Assembly (NCBI GenBank): GCA_030526425.1
Contig: JAUNCT010000001.1
Span: 85,963 to 149,962 of the forward strand
From: Clostridia bacterium
GTDB taxonomy: Bacteria; Bacillota; Clostridia; Christensenellales; CAG-138
Reading direction: 5' to 3'
DNA length: 64,000 nucleotides
Positions 41,312-50,445 of the stretch are shown here, one piece after another. The position numbers were made by a program, and so were the translations under genes. How positions within the stretch are numbered: the first letter of the stretch is position 1; every line of letters begins with the position of its first letter. Below the pieces are notes generated by a model that saw only the letters and a program-made list of their open reading frames with translations, did no database searches and was not told the DNA's origin.

Positions 41312-42490
41312 TCAAAAATACAGGTCCCAGAATTCTTCCGCCTCGTCGAGGTCTTCGAATTCATCCGGATACATGTCGTACAGGTCTTCGTAGTTGTCAC
41401 AGCCCCAAATCGTTTCGGGCTCCTCTTCCGCCGGGACCGGGGTCGGCGCGGGTGTTCTTGCGGGCGTTGGGCTCGGTCTTCCGCAATTGAGGCAGAAGTT
41501 CGCCGAGGCGTTCGTTTTGCAATCTGGGCATTTCCACGGAGTCTTGCTTCCGGCGGGCGGCGTATAGGAAACGTAGTTTTTCACCGGAGTGCTGCGGAAG
41601 CCGAAATCTTCGGCGTATGTCTCCCCCTCCGTTCCGCGGTCGGCATAGATCGTCAGTTTGTCGCTGTCCGCAAAGGACCATTCGCCGACGGATATCACCG
41701 AGGCGGGCAGAACGACCGCACCCAGCGATTCACTGCCGCTGCAAACCCATTCGCCGATGGAGCACGGTTCCTTCGAGGTGATGACGAATGTATCGAGCGA
41801 CGGACAATCCGCGAACGCGTTGTCTTCGATCCGTTGCGCATTGAGCTCCGCGGAGACCAGCGACCCGCAGGAGGAAAAAGCGGACTCCGCAATGTTGCAG
41901 GGACAGGAGATCGTGACCGTTTGCAACGCACCGCAGTCCGAAAACGCGTATTCGCCGATCTCCACGGGCGTGCCGCCCTTCAGCTCCAGTACGACAAGCC
42001 GCGGACAGTTCGAAAACGCACGGTCGCCGATGCGGTCAGCACGGAAGTCGAGGTCGCACAGAACATCGCAATCGGAAAAAGCGTCGTTGCCGATGCTGAG
42101 CACGGACTCCGGAGCGGAAAGCCTGCGCAGGTTTTTGCAACCGGCGAACGCACCGTCGCCGATCGCCGGTGTTTTCAGCGCCTTCGGGATATTGACCGCG
42201 GTCAGATCTTCGTTGTACGAGAAGGCGTCGTCGCCGATGGCGGAAACGACGCGACCGCCGAGCTTTGCGGGGATATTCACAACGGTTTCGGTCCCGAGGT
42301 ATTCGGTGATGCAGGCACTGCCGTCTTCCGAAAGCACATAGGAGAAATCTCCTTCGGCATACGCCTCCCCCTCTGTATCCGCTTTTGCGGGGCGGATGAA
42401 CGCTCCGTTCCGCACGGACAGTGCGCATGCAGCCCCAAAAACAAACAACAGGAGCAGCGCAAGGAACGGTTTTCGGATGTGCAGACGCAT
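41312..42490 (-). CDS. secreted BspA-like leucine-rich-repeat protein with zinc ribbon and acidic tail
   Basis: A 392-residue protein. A signal peptide or anchor covers about residues 1-37. Residues ~60-300 are LRR_5/BspA-type repeats of about 23 residues with the recurring IGDDAFSYNEDL, IGDGAFAGCKNL, IGNDAFSDC, IGDRAFSNCPRL and IGEYAFSDCGAL. A zinc ribbon follows (WKCPDCKTNASANFCLNCGR), then a Pro/Thr stretch and a strongly acidic C-terminus rich in D, E, Y and F. BspA-like proteins commonly bind surfaces or host proteins. GGGAGGA precedes the start. It is co-transcribed with the downstream GH3 gene. Confidence 0.85.
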   Translation of the reverse strand: MRLHIRKPFLALLLLFVFGAACALSVRNGAFIRPAKADTEGEAYAEGDFSYVLSEDGSACITEYLGTETVVNIPAKLGGRVVSAIGDDAFSYNEDLTAVNIPKALKTPAIGDGAFAGCKNLRRLSAPESVLSIGNDAFSDCDVLCDLDFRADRIGDRAFSNCPRLVVLELKGGTPVEIGEYAFSDCGALQTVTISCPCNIAESAFSSCGSLVSAELNAQRIEDNAFADCPSLDTFVITSKEPCSIGEWVCSGSESLGAVVLPASVISVGEWSFADSDKLTIYADRGTEGETYAEDFGFRSTPVKNYVSYTPPAGSKTPWKCPDCKTNASANFCLNCGRPSPTPARTPAPTPVPAEEEPETIWGCDNYEDLYDMYPDEFEDLDEAEEFWDLYF

Positions 42491-42525
42491 GGCATTCCTC
42501 CCAAAAGGCGATAGGTGACGGTTTC

Positions 42526-42553
42526 ATTGTAGCACGGGGCGGGAGGAAGACAA
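42526..42553 (-). promoter_or_regulatory. promoter of the LRR-GH3 operon
   Basis: On the minus strand TTGTCT (42553-42548), 16-bp spacer, TACAAT (42531-42526), about 36 bases before the LRR start. Confidence 0.55.
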
Positions 42554-42597
42554 AGAAAAACGCATGCGACCGATGCCGACACGAAGCGAAGGGAATG

Positions 42598-42606
42598 TGG
42601 TATGAT
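42598..42606 (+). promoter_or_regulatory. extended -10 promoter of the cation efflux gene
   Basis: TGG followed by TATGAT (42598-42606) fits an extended -10 box; no -35 is visible. The start codon is 49 bases downstream. Confidence 0.45.
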
Positions 42607-42654
42607 ATAAAAGGAAAAAATTCGAAAACGGGAAACCGGAGGAACACAGAAACT

Positions 42655-43755
42655 ATGGATGTATTGGAACGCGAACGGCAGATCACCAAAACCAGTGCGA
42701 TCGGCATCGGCGCGAATGTATTGCTTGCGGGCTTCAAAGCGCTGGTCGGTCTGATTTCCGGGTCGATCGCCGTGGTGCTCGACGCCGTCAACAACCTGAC
42801 CGATGCGATGAGCTCGGTCATCACCATCGCGGGCGTGAAGCTCGCGCGGCAAAAGCCCGATATGGATCATCCCTACGGACACGGCCGCATCGAGTATTTC
42901 AGTGCGATCCTGATCTCTTTCATCATTCTGGCGGCGGGCGTGATGTCGCTTGTCGAGTCCGTGAAGAAGATCATCACCCCCGAAATGCCGGACTATTCCA
43001 TTGCGACGATCGTCGTGGTGGTGGCTGCGGTTGCGGTGAAGCTGCTGCTGGGCAACTATGTCTCGAAAAAGGGTGCCGAGCTCAATTCGGATGCGCTCAG
43101 CAATTCCGGCGCGGACGCGAAGTTCGACGCGCTCATCTCGGTGGCGACGCTCATCGGCATCGGCGTGACGCTCATCTTCAAGATCACAGTGGACGGATGG
43201 CTCGGCGCGGCGATCGCGCTGTTCATCATCAAGGCGGGCATCGGGATGCTGATGGAGTCCCTCGGGGACGTTATGGGCAAACGCGCGGACAGTGAGATCA
43301 CCAAACAGATCAAGCAGGAGATCAAGGAGATCCCCGGCGTTCTCGGCGCATTCGACCTGATCCTGCACAACTACGGTCCGTCGAAAGCGATCTGTTCCGT
43401 GCATGTCGAAGTTTCGGGTGAGGACAGCGCCGTGGATGTTCACCGCATCACGATGGCGATCCAAAAGCTCATGCGCGAAAAATACAAGTTCCTGACGACC
43501 GTCGGCATTTATGCCGTCGACCCGAAGAAGGCGGAGGAACGCAAGAAGATCCACGAGATCGTGATGTCGAACCCGGGCATGCTCGGCACGCACGGATATT
43601 TCTTCGACGACGAAAAGAAGACGGTCTCCTTCGATGCGGGGATCGACTTTACGGTGAACGATCCGGAGGCCCTGAAGAAAAAGGTCGTTGCGGATATCCG
43701 AAAGGAAACGGGTTATACGGCTTCGGTGAATTTCGATGCGTACTTCAGCGACTGA
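42655..43755 (+). CDS. cation diffusion facilitator family transporter
   Basis: A 366-residue metal/proton antiporter. Six membrane segments lie in the first ~220 residues. Metal-site features are AVVLDAVNNLTDAM (D-x-x-x-D in the second helix) and DHPYGHGRIEYFSA; FDALISVATLIGIG is the second-site helix. The C-terminal cytoplasmic domain (~225-300) is the usual ferredoxin-like CDF domain, followed by an extra ~65-residue region. GGAGGAA precedes the start. It overlaps the next gene by 20 bases. Zn, Fe or Mn may be the cargo. Confidence 0.93.
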   Translation: MDVLERERQITKTSAIGIGANVLLAGFKALVGLISGSIAVVLDAVNNLTDAMSSVITIAGVKLARQKPDMDHPYGHGRIEYFSAILISFIILAAGVMSLVESVKKIITPEMPDYSIATIVVVVAAVAVKLLLGNYVSKKGAELNSDALSNSGADAKFDALISVATLIGIGVTLIFKITVDGWLGAAIALFIIKAGIGMLMESLGDVMGKRADSEITKQIKQEIKEIPGVLGAFDLILHNYGPSKAICSVHVEVSGEDSAVDVHRITMAIQKLMREKYKFLTTVGIYAVDPKKAEERKKIHEIVMSNPGMLGTHGYFFDDEKKTVSFDAGIDFTVNDPEALKKKVVADIRKETGYTASVNFDAYFSD

Positions 43756-44665
43756 GCGCAACCGGAAGCGGTTCGAAAAGATCCGGCAGATCGGCGCCGG
43801 CAAAGTGATGGCGGGCTTTGCGGTCCTGTATGTGCTGACGGCTTTCCTCATCGCGCTGGTCGTCGTGAACATCAAGCCGGAGCCCGAGCTCGAAGCGCAC
43901 ATGATCTCCTCGCGTCAAATGGTCAACCTCGGCTTTTTTATCGGCGGAGTCGCGTGTTTCGGGTATGCGCTGTTGCTGCGCGTAAAATGCGGACGCCTTT
44001 CGGGAGACCGCGTGTGGCCCGTTCTGGGGTTCATCCTCGTGCTGCGCGCCGTTGCCGTCGGGAAGTGCTACCGGGTATTCGGGATGACTTCGATGGATGA
44101 GGAACTGTATACCGTCCTCCATGCGGTTTGTCTGGCGGTGCTCGGTTTGCAGATGCTTTTGCAGACCTTGATTTTGGTCAACAGCTTCCGCGCCTGCCCG
44201 CGCGGAATGGACGCGCTGATCGTTCACGGAGCGAAAAGCGGGAGCCGGGTGCTGCTTGCGCGCGCGGACGCCGCTGCGGGGTATTTGGAAAAGAATCCCG
44301 CGGCGCTTGCCGTTGCTTCCGGCGGACGCGGTGCGGACGAAACGGAGAGCGAGGCGAAAAGCATCGCCGACCGCATGATCGCGGAGGGGATCGACGCCGG
44401 GAGGATCCTCCTCGAGGAGGCGTCGCGTACCACGCATGAAAACCTCGAAAAAAGCGCGGTGCTGCTGCCTGCGGAATGTGAGCGGGTCGCCGTCGTGACC
44501 GATGATTACCATGTTTTCCGCGCGCGGTGCATGGCGCTCGGCGTGCTGAAGCGGCCGGTATTCGGCTTGCCCGTGCACTCGAGCTACATCAGCCTGCCGC
44601 ATTATGTTTTCCGCGAGTATCTTTCCGCCCTTGTCCACTTTATCAAGGGCGATCTGTTCCGTTGA
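43736..44665 (+). CDS. YdcF-like (DUF218/SanA) membrane protein
   Basis: A 309-residue protein. Four hydrophobic segments occupy the N-terminal ~150 residues, and the DUF218 domain follows: ALIVHGAKSGSRVLLARADAA, LAVASGGRGADETESEAKSIAD, and VVTDDYHVFRAR with the conserved VTxxxHxxRA pattern. The family is linked to cell-envelope or vancomycin tolerance, but the reaction is not established. The start at 43736 overlaps the end of the CDF gene; a weak GGTGA lies upstream, so the exact start is less sure. Confidence 0.85.
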   Translation: MRTSATERNRKRFEKIRQIGAGKVMAGFAVLYVLTAFLIALVVVNIKPEPELEAHMISSRQMVNLGFFIGGVACFGYALLLRVKCGRLSGDRVWPVLGFILVLRAVAVGKCYRVFGMTSMDEELYTVLHAVCLAVLGLQMLLQTLILVNSFRACPRGMDALIVHGAKSGSRVLLARADAAAGYLEKNPAALAVASGGRGADETESEAKSIADRMIAEGIDAGRILLEEASRTTHENLEKSAVLLPAECERVAVVTDDYHVFRARCMALGVLKRPVFGLPVHSSYISLPHYVFREYLSALVHFIKGDLFR

Positions 44666-44685
44666 GATTCATAAGGAGGAGACCG

Positions 44686-45957
44686 ATGGAAAAGACAAGT
44701 GAACGCTATGCATTTTATCTCCGCATCCTGAAGGAGGAGCTCGTACCCGCGATGGGCTGCACGGAGCCGATCGCCATCGCTTACGGCGCCGCGAAGGCGC
44801 GTGATGTGCTCGGCGGGATCCCGGACAGGATCCTGGTTTCGGCGAGCGGTAACATGATCAAAAACGTGAAAAGCGTGATCGTGCCGAACACGGGCGGACT
44901 CAAGGGCATCGAAGCCGCCGCCGCCGCGGGCGTCGTGGCGGGCAAACCGGGAAAAATGCTCGAGGTCATCAGCGAGGTACGGGAAGAGCAGTATCCCGTG
45001 ATCGCGGCGTACCTCCGGTCTGCGGAGATCCGCGTGGAGCCGCTTGAAACGGATGCGCCCCTCGATTTTGCGATTTGGATGCAGCGCGGGGAGAACACCG
45101 CACGCGTGCGCATCACGGATACCCATACGGGCATCGTTTCGGTCGAGCACAACGGGGAGACCGTGTTTTCGGCGAAGAGCGGATGCGAAGGGGCGTCGGA
45201 GGACGAACGCGCGTCGATGTCCGTTGCGGAGATCCTGGAGTTTGCGGAATCCGTCGACACCGACGATGTGCGAGAGATCCTTTCCCGTCAGATCGCATGC
45301 AACGTGGCGATCGCCGAGGAGGGACTGAAGAACGACTGGGGCGCGAATGTCGGCAGCGTGCTGCTCAAAACTGGAGATACCGTATCGGTCCGCGCCCGGG
45401 CATGGGCGGCTGCCGGCAGCGATGCGCGTATGAGCGGCTGCGGGATGCCCGTGGTCATCAATTCCGGCAGCGGAAATCAGGGCATCACCGTGAGCGTTCC
45501 CGTTTATGTTTACGCCAAGGAAAACGGCGTGGGAGAAGAGCGGTTGTACCGCGCGCTCGTGCTGTCGAACCTGTTGGCGATCCACCAGAAAACGGCGATC
45601 GGAAGATTGTCCGCGTACTGCGGTGCGGTCTCCGCCGGTGCCGCGGCGGGAGCGGGCATCGCATACCTGACGGGCGGTGGTCTTTCGGATATCGCACACA
45701 CGCTCGTCAATGCGCTGGCGGTCACCTCCGGCATCATCTGCGACGGTGCGAAGCCTTCCTGCGCGGGGAAGATCGCAGCCGCGGTCGATGCGGGCATCCT
45801 CGGCATGGAGATGTACCGTGCGGGGCAACAGTTTTACGGCGGTGACGGGATCCTTTCCAAAGGTGTCGAACACACCATCGCGAACGTCGGCCGTGTCGGC
45901 AAGGACGGAATGCGCGAAACGGACAAGGAGATCATCCGCATCATGACGGGGTGCTGA
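44686..45957 (+). CDS. L-cysteine desulfidase / UPF0597 family (CyuA-like)
   Basis: A 423-residue enzyme related to the serine dehydratase alpha fold. It breaks L-cysteine into pyruvate, ammonia and sulfide using a labile [4Fe-4S] cluster. The cluster and substrate cysteines are visible: PAMGCTEPIA (Cys25), MSGCGMPVVINSGSGNQG and ICDGAKPSCAGK. ATAAGGAGG precedes the start. It follows the YdcF-like gene by 20 bases. Activity on other amino acids cannot be excluded. Confidence 0.92.
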   Translation: MEKTSERYAFYLRILKEELVPAMGCTEPIAIAYGAAKARDVLGGIPDRILVSASGNMIKNVKSVIVPNTGGLKGIEAAAAAGVVAGKPGKMLEVISEVREEQYPVIAAYLRSAEIRVEPLETDAPLDFAIWMQRGENTARVRITDTHTGIVSVEHNGETVFSAKSGCEGASEDERASMSVAEILEFAESVDTDDVREILSRQIACNVAIAEEGLKNDWGANVGSVLLKTGDTVSVRARAWAAAGSDARMSGCGMPVVINSGSGNQGITVSVPVYVYAKENGVGEERLYRALVLSNLLAIHQKTAIGRLSAYCGAVSAGAAAGAGIAYLTGGGLSDIAHTLVNALAVTSGIICDGAKPSCAGKIAAAVDAGILGMEMYRAGQQFYGGDGILSKGVEHTIANVGRVGKDGMRETDKEIIRIMTGC

Positions 45958-45980
45958 GCCCGGTCCGAATGGATGTTTTT

Positions 45981-46016
45981 ACGGGGGACCGATCGTGGGA
46001 TCGGTCCCCCGTTTTT
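45981..46016 (+). terminator. terminator of the cysteine desulfidase gene
   Basis: Perfect 14-bp stem (45981-45994 with 45999-46012), GTGG loop, T run. Confidence 0.92.
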
Positions 46017-46041
46017 GTTCCGCCTGCGGCAGCGCAAACAC

Positions 46042-46072
46042 AAAAGGACAGTCCGTGCGGACTGTCCTTTTT
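46042..46072 (-). terminator. terminator of the lyase gene
   Basis: Perfect 14-bp stem (46042-46055 with 46058-46071) with a two-base loop and T-rich flank, immediately after the minus-strand lyase gene. Confidence 0.88.
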
Positions 46073-46087
46073 CGGTCATATCGGGTT

Positions 46088-47536
46088 TTACTGATCTTCG
46101 CCGAAATCGGCTTTGAACGCCGCGACGAGTTTTTCCGGCCAATCGGAAACGGGTTCGAGTTTGCCGGTGAAGAAACGCAGGGTCTTCGGCTCATGCGTGA
46201 AGCGGAGACCGCCGATCATATCGCGGTGGTCGTACACCCACTTGACGCGGTCGATGACATATTCGACCTGAGAGAGCGTGAAGACGCGGCGCGGCAACGC
46301 GAGGCGGACGAGCTCCATCGAAGCGAAGTGCTCGCTGCCATCCGGGGTGCGCTCTTCGGAGAGGGTGCCGCGCTCCATGCCGCGGATACCGCCGCACAGG
46401 TACAGGGCGCAGACCAGCGCACCGGAGGGATACTGCTCCTGCGGGATGTGGCTGACGAATTCGGTCGCGTTCAGGTGCGCGCCGAGACCGCCGCCGGGGG
46501 TGATCACGGGGATGCCCGCTTCATGCAGACGGTCGACCGTGTATTTGATGAACTGCGGTCCTTGGGAAATGACGTCCATATCCATCGACTCATCGAAGCC
46601 GACGGTCATCGCTTCCATCTCCTTGACGGACATGCCGCCGTAGGTCAGGAAGCCCTCGAACATGGTGATGTAATCTTCCATGGAATGGAACATCGCTTCA
46701 TCGCGGACGAGGATCGCGCCGCCGCGGGCAAAGCCGAATTTGCGGGCGGAGAAGTAGACGATGTCGAACAGGTCCGCGATCATGCGGGTGATCTCACGGA
46801 CGGTCTTGTCCTTCATGCTCTCTTCACGGGTCTTGATGAAGTACAGGTTGTCCTGCAGCAACGAAGCGTCGAGCACGGAAACGATGCCGTACTTTTTCGC
46901 AACGTCCGTTGCTTCCTTCATGCTCTTGTACGAAATGGGCTGACCGCCGATGAGGTTCGTGCCGGATTCGATGCGCATGAACGCGATGTTTTCGGGCGTT
47001 TCGCGGTCGATGCAGGCTTCGACGGCATCGATGTCGATGTCGCCCTTGAAGGGCAGGTCGCTTACGGGGATGAGTCCCTCCGCCTTGACCAGTTCCTCCA
47101 CGTGACCGCCGAGACGCGTGATGTGCGCCTTCGCGGTGGTGAAGTGGTAGTTCATGATGACGCATTTGCCGGGCTTGACGAAGGTGCTTGCGAGGATGTT
47201 TTCGCAAGCGCGCCCCTGGTGCGCGGGCAGGCAGTATTTGATGCCGAAGATCTCTTCGAGCTTATCGCGCATGCGGTAGAAGGTCTCGCTGCCGGCGTAA
47301 GCGTCGTCGGCGCGCAGCATGGCGGACTGCATCTGGTCGCTCATGGCGTTGACGCCGGAGTCGGTGAGCATATCCATGAAAATATCGCCGTTGTGGAGCT
47401 GGAAGGTGTTGAAGCTTGCGTCGTACATCTTCTTCAGACGCTCGTCTGCGGGGAGCAGCGAAAGTTGCTGGACGATCTTGACCTTGTGCATCTCCATCGG
47501 GATGGGCTCGTGTTTGTAGAATTTGATCTCGGGCAT
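46088..47536 (-). CDS. beta-eliminating lyase (tyrosine phenol-lyase/tryptophanase family)
   Basis: A 482-residue PLP enzyme that splits an aromatic amino acid (tyrosine or tryptophan) into phenol or indole, pyruvate and ammonia. Family segments are GDIFMDMLTDSGVNAMSD, GSETFYRMRDKLEEIFG, YCLPAHQGRACENIL and MRIESGTNLIGGQP. The PLP lysine is in YFSARKFGFARGG. The residues that distinguish tyrosine from tryptophan specificity cannot be assigned safely by eye. AAAGAGAA precedes the start at 47536. It is divergent from a LysR gene, its likely regulator, with a good promoter in between. Confidence 0.92.
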   Translation of the reverse strand: MPEIKFYKHEPIPMEMHKVKIVQQLSLLPADERLKKMYDASFNTFQLHNGDIFMDMLTDSGVNAMSDQMQSAMLRADDAYAGSETFYRMRDKLEEIFGIKYCLPAHQGRACENILASTFVKPGKCVIMNYHFTTAKAHITRLGGHVEELVKAEGLIPVSDLPFKGDIDIDAVEACIDRETPENIAFMRIESGTNLIGGQPISYKSMKEATDVAKKYGIVSVLDASLLQDNLYFIKTREESMKDKTVREITRMIADLFDIVYFSARKFGFARGGAILVRDEAMFHSMEDYITMFEGFLTYGGMSVKEMEAMTVGFDESMDMDVISQGPQFIKYTVDRLHEAGIPVITPGGGLGAHLNATEFVSHIPQEQYPSGALVCALYLCGGIRGMERGTLSEERTPDGSEHFASMELVRLALPRRVFTLSQVEYVIDRVKWVYDHRDMIGGLRFTHEPKTLRFFTGKLEPVSDWPEKLVAAFKADFGEDQ

Positions 47537-47592
47537 GGGTTTGTTCTCTTTCTTTTTCAGTGAATAAAAATTTTGTTGTGGCAACGAAATAG

Positions 47593-47621
47593 ATTATATA
47601 TTATAATGACCGTACAGTAAA
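47593..47621 (-). promoter_or_regulatory. promoter of the lyase gene
   Basis: On the minus strand TTTACT (47621-47616), 17-bp spacer, TATAAT (47598-47593). A second TATAAT overlaps the spacer nearby. Confidence 0.65.
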
Positions 47622-47705
47622 ATCAATGGATATCATAAACAACATAAAAAAAACTCATGAATCGGGCGTGTTTGGGAAGCACGGCGATTTTCGGGGGAAT
47701 TCGGT

Positions 47706-48596
47706 ATGGAATTGCGCAATTTGAAAACGTTTTTGCAGGTGGTGGAGTCCGGAAGCTTCACACGGGCGGCGGAACTGCTCGGATATACGCAGTCTGCGGT
47801 GAGCCTGCAGATGCAGCAGCTGGAGGAGGAACTCGGCGTTTCCCTGTTCGACAGGATCGGGAGAAAGATCTTTCTGACGGAACGCGGAAGACTTCTGGAA
47901 AAGCATGCGTGCGGGATCGTCGATTCGGTGGATACCCTGCGGGAGGATTTTCTGTCCGAGGGAACGCCGTCCGGCATCGTGCATCTGGCAACGGCGGACT
48001 CCGTTCTGGAGCGGATGATGATCGAAAACTACGAGGAATTCCGCAACATATATCCGGACATCCGGCTCGTGTTCTCTTCCGGAACGACGCAGGACCTGAT
48101 GGATGTTCTCGAACGCAACGAAGCGGACGCGATCTTCACGCTGGACACGCATGTGTACCGGAAGAATTTCGTGATCGCACGGGAATCGCAGGTGAAACTC
48201 CGGTTCGTCGCCGCGCCCTTTCATCCGCTGGCTGCGAAAAGCGGGCTGACCCTTGCGGATATTGCCGCTGCGCCGCTGATGCTGACCGAGAAGGGCATGA
48301 GCTACCGGAAGGTGTTGGACGATTGTTTCGCGCGGATGTCTCTGGAGGCACATCCCGTGCTCGAAACGGGGCGCACGGATATCATCATCCGCTTTGCCGC
48401 GAAGGGGTTGGGTGTTGCGTTCCTGCCGGAGTTCGTGATCCGCCGTGAGCTCCGGGCAGGGCATCTGGTGACGCTGGATGTCACCGATGCGGAGCTGAGC
48501 ATTTGGAAGCAATTGATCTACCGGAAAGACAAATGGATGAGCAAAGCGTTTATTTCTTTTATCGAGTTTGTGAAGGCACACGAATTCGAATGGTGA
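47706..48596 (+). CDS. LysR family transcriptional regulator
   Basis: A 296-residue regulator with the winged helix LRNLKTFLQVVESGSFTRAAELLGYTQSAVSLQMQQLE (residues ~3-42) and the CysB-like effector domain (GIVHLATADSVLERMM onward, VTLDVTDAEL near the end). GGGGGAA precedes the start. It is divergent from the lyase gene, which it may control. It ends at the bidirectional hairpin at 48601. Confidence 0.94.
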   Translation: MELRNLKTFLQVVESGSFTRAAELLGYTQSAVSLQMQQLEEELGVSLFDRIGRKIFLTERGRLLEKHACGIVDSVDTLREDFLSEGTPSGIVHLATADSVLERMMIENYEEFRNIYPDIRLVFSSGTTQDLMDVLERNEADAIFTLDTHVYRKNFVIARESQVKLRFVAAPFHPLAAKSGLTLADIAAAPLMLTEKGMSYRKVLDDCFARMSLEAHPVLETGRTDIIIRFAAKGLGVAFLPEFVIRRELRAGHLVTLDVTDAELSIWKQLIYRKDKWMSKAFISFIEFVKAHEFEW

Positions 48597-48600
48597 AACG

Positions 48601-48634
48601 AACAGGGGGCAGCCCGTGCGGGCTGCCCCCTGTT
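48601..48634. terminator. bidirectional terminator between convergent genes
   Basis: Perfect 16-bp stem (48601-48616 with 48619-48634) with a two-base loop. The T-tract is weak, so termination may rely on the stem. Confidence 0.75.
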
Positions 48635-48646
48635 CGTTGTGTTTCA

Positions 48647-49354
48647 TCAGACGGAGATCTGGGTGATATCGGGATAGGTCTCCATGATGCGGATGACGTC
48701 GTCGTAGGAGAAATCGCGGCGGATACGTGTCGAGAACGTAAGCTCCAGCCGGTTGTCGTCGAGATACTTGACTTCCGTGGTCAACAGCGTGACGCCATGG
48801 TCGTCGAGTTCTTTCATAAACGCGTCCCTTACGACGGGGTCGTTTTTCATGACCGCGCGGATGACCTTGAGCGTAAAGCTGTCGTTGCCGAAGCTGTGGC
48901 GGTGCAGGTAGTAGGAGACGCCGAGTACGAGCAGCATGCAGAAGATGCCGGGAATGTACATGCCGGAGCCGATCGCCATCGCGATGGCGGCGGTCGTCCA
49001 GATACCGGCGGCGGTGGTCAGACCGTGGATGCTGCCGAATTGTTTGAATACGACCGCGGCGCCGAGAAAACCGATGCCGCTGACGATCTGTGCCGCGATG
49101 CGTGCGCTGTCCGCTTCTTTAACGCCGGAGAGCGGCAGGATATCCGAAAAACCGAACTTCGAAACCAGCATCAACAGAGCCGCGCCGCAGGCAACGACAC
49201 TGTGCGTGCGGATGCCGGCATCCTTGAAACGTTTGCTGCGCTCGAGACCGACGATCCCGCCGCAGAGCGTTGCGACCAAAAGCCGCATGCAGAAGACGAT
49301 GGTCATCGCGAGCTCGGGCGAGTTCGCGAGTTTGTTGACGATCCATTTTTCCAT
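48647..49354 (-). CDS. MgtC/SapB family membrane protein
   Basis: A 235-residue protein. The N-terminal half carries the MgtC signature: LLVATLCGGIVGLERS, GIRTHSVVACGAALLML, ARIAAQIVSGIGFLGAAVVF and GLTTAAGIWTTAAIAMAIG, in five hydrophobic segments. The C-terminal ~75 residues form an ACT-like cytoplasmic domain. In pathogens MgtC affects growth in low magnesium and inhibits the F-type ATPase; in ordinary bacteria the role is less clear. AAAGGGG precedes the start at 49354. Monocistronic. Confidence 0.93.
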   Translation of the reverse strand: MEKWIVNKLANSPELAMTIVFCMRLLVATLCGGIVGLERSKRFKDAGIRTHSVVACGAALLMLVSKFGFSDILPLSGVKEADSARIAAQIVSGIGFLGAAVVFKQFGSIHGLTTAAGIWTTAAIAMAIGSGMYIPGIFCMLLVLGVSYYLHRHSFGNDSFTLKVIRAVMKNDPVVRDAFMKELDDHGVTLLTTEVKYLDDNRLELTFSTRIRRDFSYDDVIRIMETYPDITQISV

Positions 49355-49606
49355 GAGCAAACCCCTTTGCTGTGAGTATTTCCGACCGTTGTCTTTGACG
49401 AACAAGCTTCCGGAATAACGGAAGCTGCCGAAAAGTCATATGGTGTTGTGCCGGGTTTCGCGGATTCTCGGTATGTGACCGGGGACGGGAGAGCACGGTA
49501 CGGATATCGGATTCGGATGATTGCATCAGTTTAACGCGGATATATGAAAAATGCAAGAAGCAAATATAAAACTTGCAGAATTTGTGGTTTTGGCCGGGAC
49601 ACGGGC

Positions 49607-50149
49607 TCAAAACGATGCGAGCTTTTTGACGGTGCCCGCAGTGCGGATGGTCACCTTTTCGGTAAGACCCGCAGTAGCGGTCTTTTTCCACCATGCCGCT
49701 TTTTGATATTTTGCGCGGTCGAAGGTCCAGTAGATCGCGGTGTCCCGCACGGAGACCTGTTCGAGGGTTTCGCTCGGCGCGCCGAGCAGACCGGCAAGTT
49801 CCGGACCCGTTGTCGGCGGCAACGGAAAAATGAGGTTGTCGTATAACGCTTTGTCTTCACTGCCCCACCATGCGGGCGCTTCCGAAAGAAGGGAAACGAG
49901 CGTATCCCGCGCTGTGACCAGCACGGGAACATCCAAACCGCAACGGAGCGACAGTGCCGCGCGGATGGTTTCCGCCAATGCTTGCGGCGGTGCTTCCTCT
50001 GCGGTGAAAGCGGCGTTTCCGCTGTTGAGCAGCGTCTTGACCCCGGTGAAACCCAATGAGGACAGCGCGGCCGCGAAGTCCGTCATGGCGAGCTTGTTTT
50101 TTCCGCTGATATTGACGCCGCGCAGCAGGACGATGTAACGCAGTCGCAT
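49607..50149 (-). CDS. DUF1697 family protein
   Basis: A 180-residue cytoplasmic protein. The opening RYIVLLRGVNISGKNKLAM, followed by GFTGVKTLLNSGNAAF, is the DUF1697 signature, and TIRTAGTVKKLA at the end is also typical. Function unknown. No obvious operon partner; the nearest upstream gene is followed by its own terminator. Confidence 0.92.
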   Translation of the reverse strand: MRLRYIVLLRGVNISGKNKLAMTDFAAALSSLGFTGVKTLLNSGNAAFTAEEAPPQALAETIRAALSLRCGLDVPVLVTARDTLVSLLSEAPAWWGSEDKALYDNLIFPLPPTTGPELAGLLGAPSETLEQVSVRDTAIYWTFDRAKYQKAAWWKKTATAGLTEKVTIRTAGTVKKLASF

Positions 50150-50228
50150 CGGATGAGTCCTCCGGGTTTATCGATATTATGTAAAACCGATTATACTTCC
50201 CCGGGGCAACACATGGCAATCACAAAAC

Positions 50229-50253
50229 AAAAAAGCACCCGGATCACGGGTGC
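50229..50253 (-). terminator. terminator downstream of the broken small gene
   Basis: On the minus strand GCACCCG and CGGGTGC pair (50253-50247 with 50241-50235) across a 5-base loop, then T6GTTTT. Confidence 0.85.
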
Positions 50254-50268
50254 TTCGGTGCGGAGCGG

Positions 50269-50445
50269 TCATTCTTTTTCCGTAAAGACAAAGGCCTCTG
50301 CGGAGGTGGGAACCACATTGTTTGCGGCGTAGTATTCGGCCGGATTGCTGCTGATGTGCATCGGCGATAGGCGTGGTTTTCAAAGCGTCTTCGATCGCGA
50401 ATTCGCGGACATATGCGGTCTCGCCGGGTTCCGGATATTGGTGGG
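50269..50445 (-). pseudogene. frameshifted small gene remnant after thiamine pyrophosphokinase
   Basis: Two minus-strand frames read like one natural protein. The first gives LTHQYPEPGETAYVREF and EDALKTTPIA; the other continues MHISSNPAEYYAANN and VVPTSAEAFVFTEKE, then a stop 16 bases before a terminator. Removing one base (the G after GCC near 50354) joins them into about 59 residues. No ATG, GTG or TTG start is visible; a CTG overlapping the thiamine pyrophosphokinase stop, 8 bases after AAAGGA, is the only candidate. It could be a truncated gene, a sequencing error or a coupled small protein. I do not recognise the family. Confidence 0.5.
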
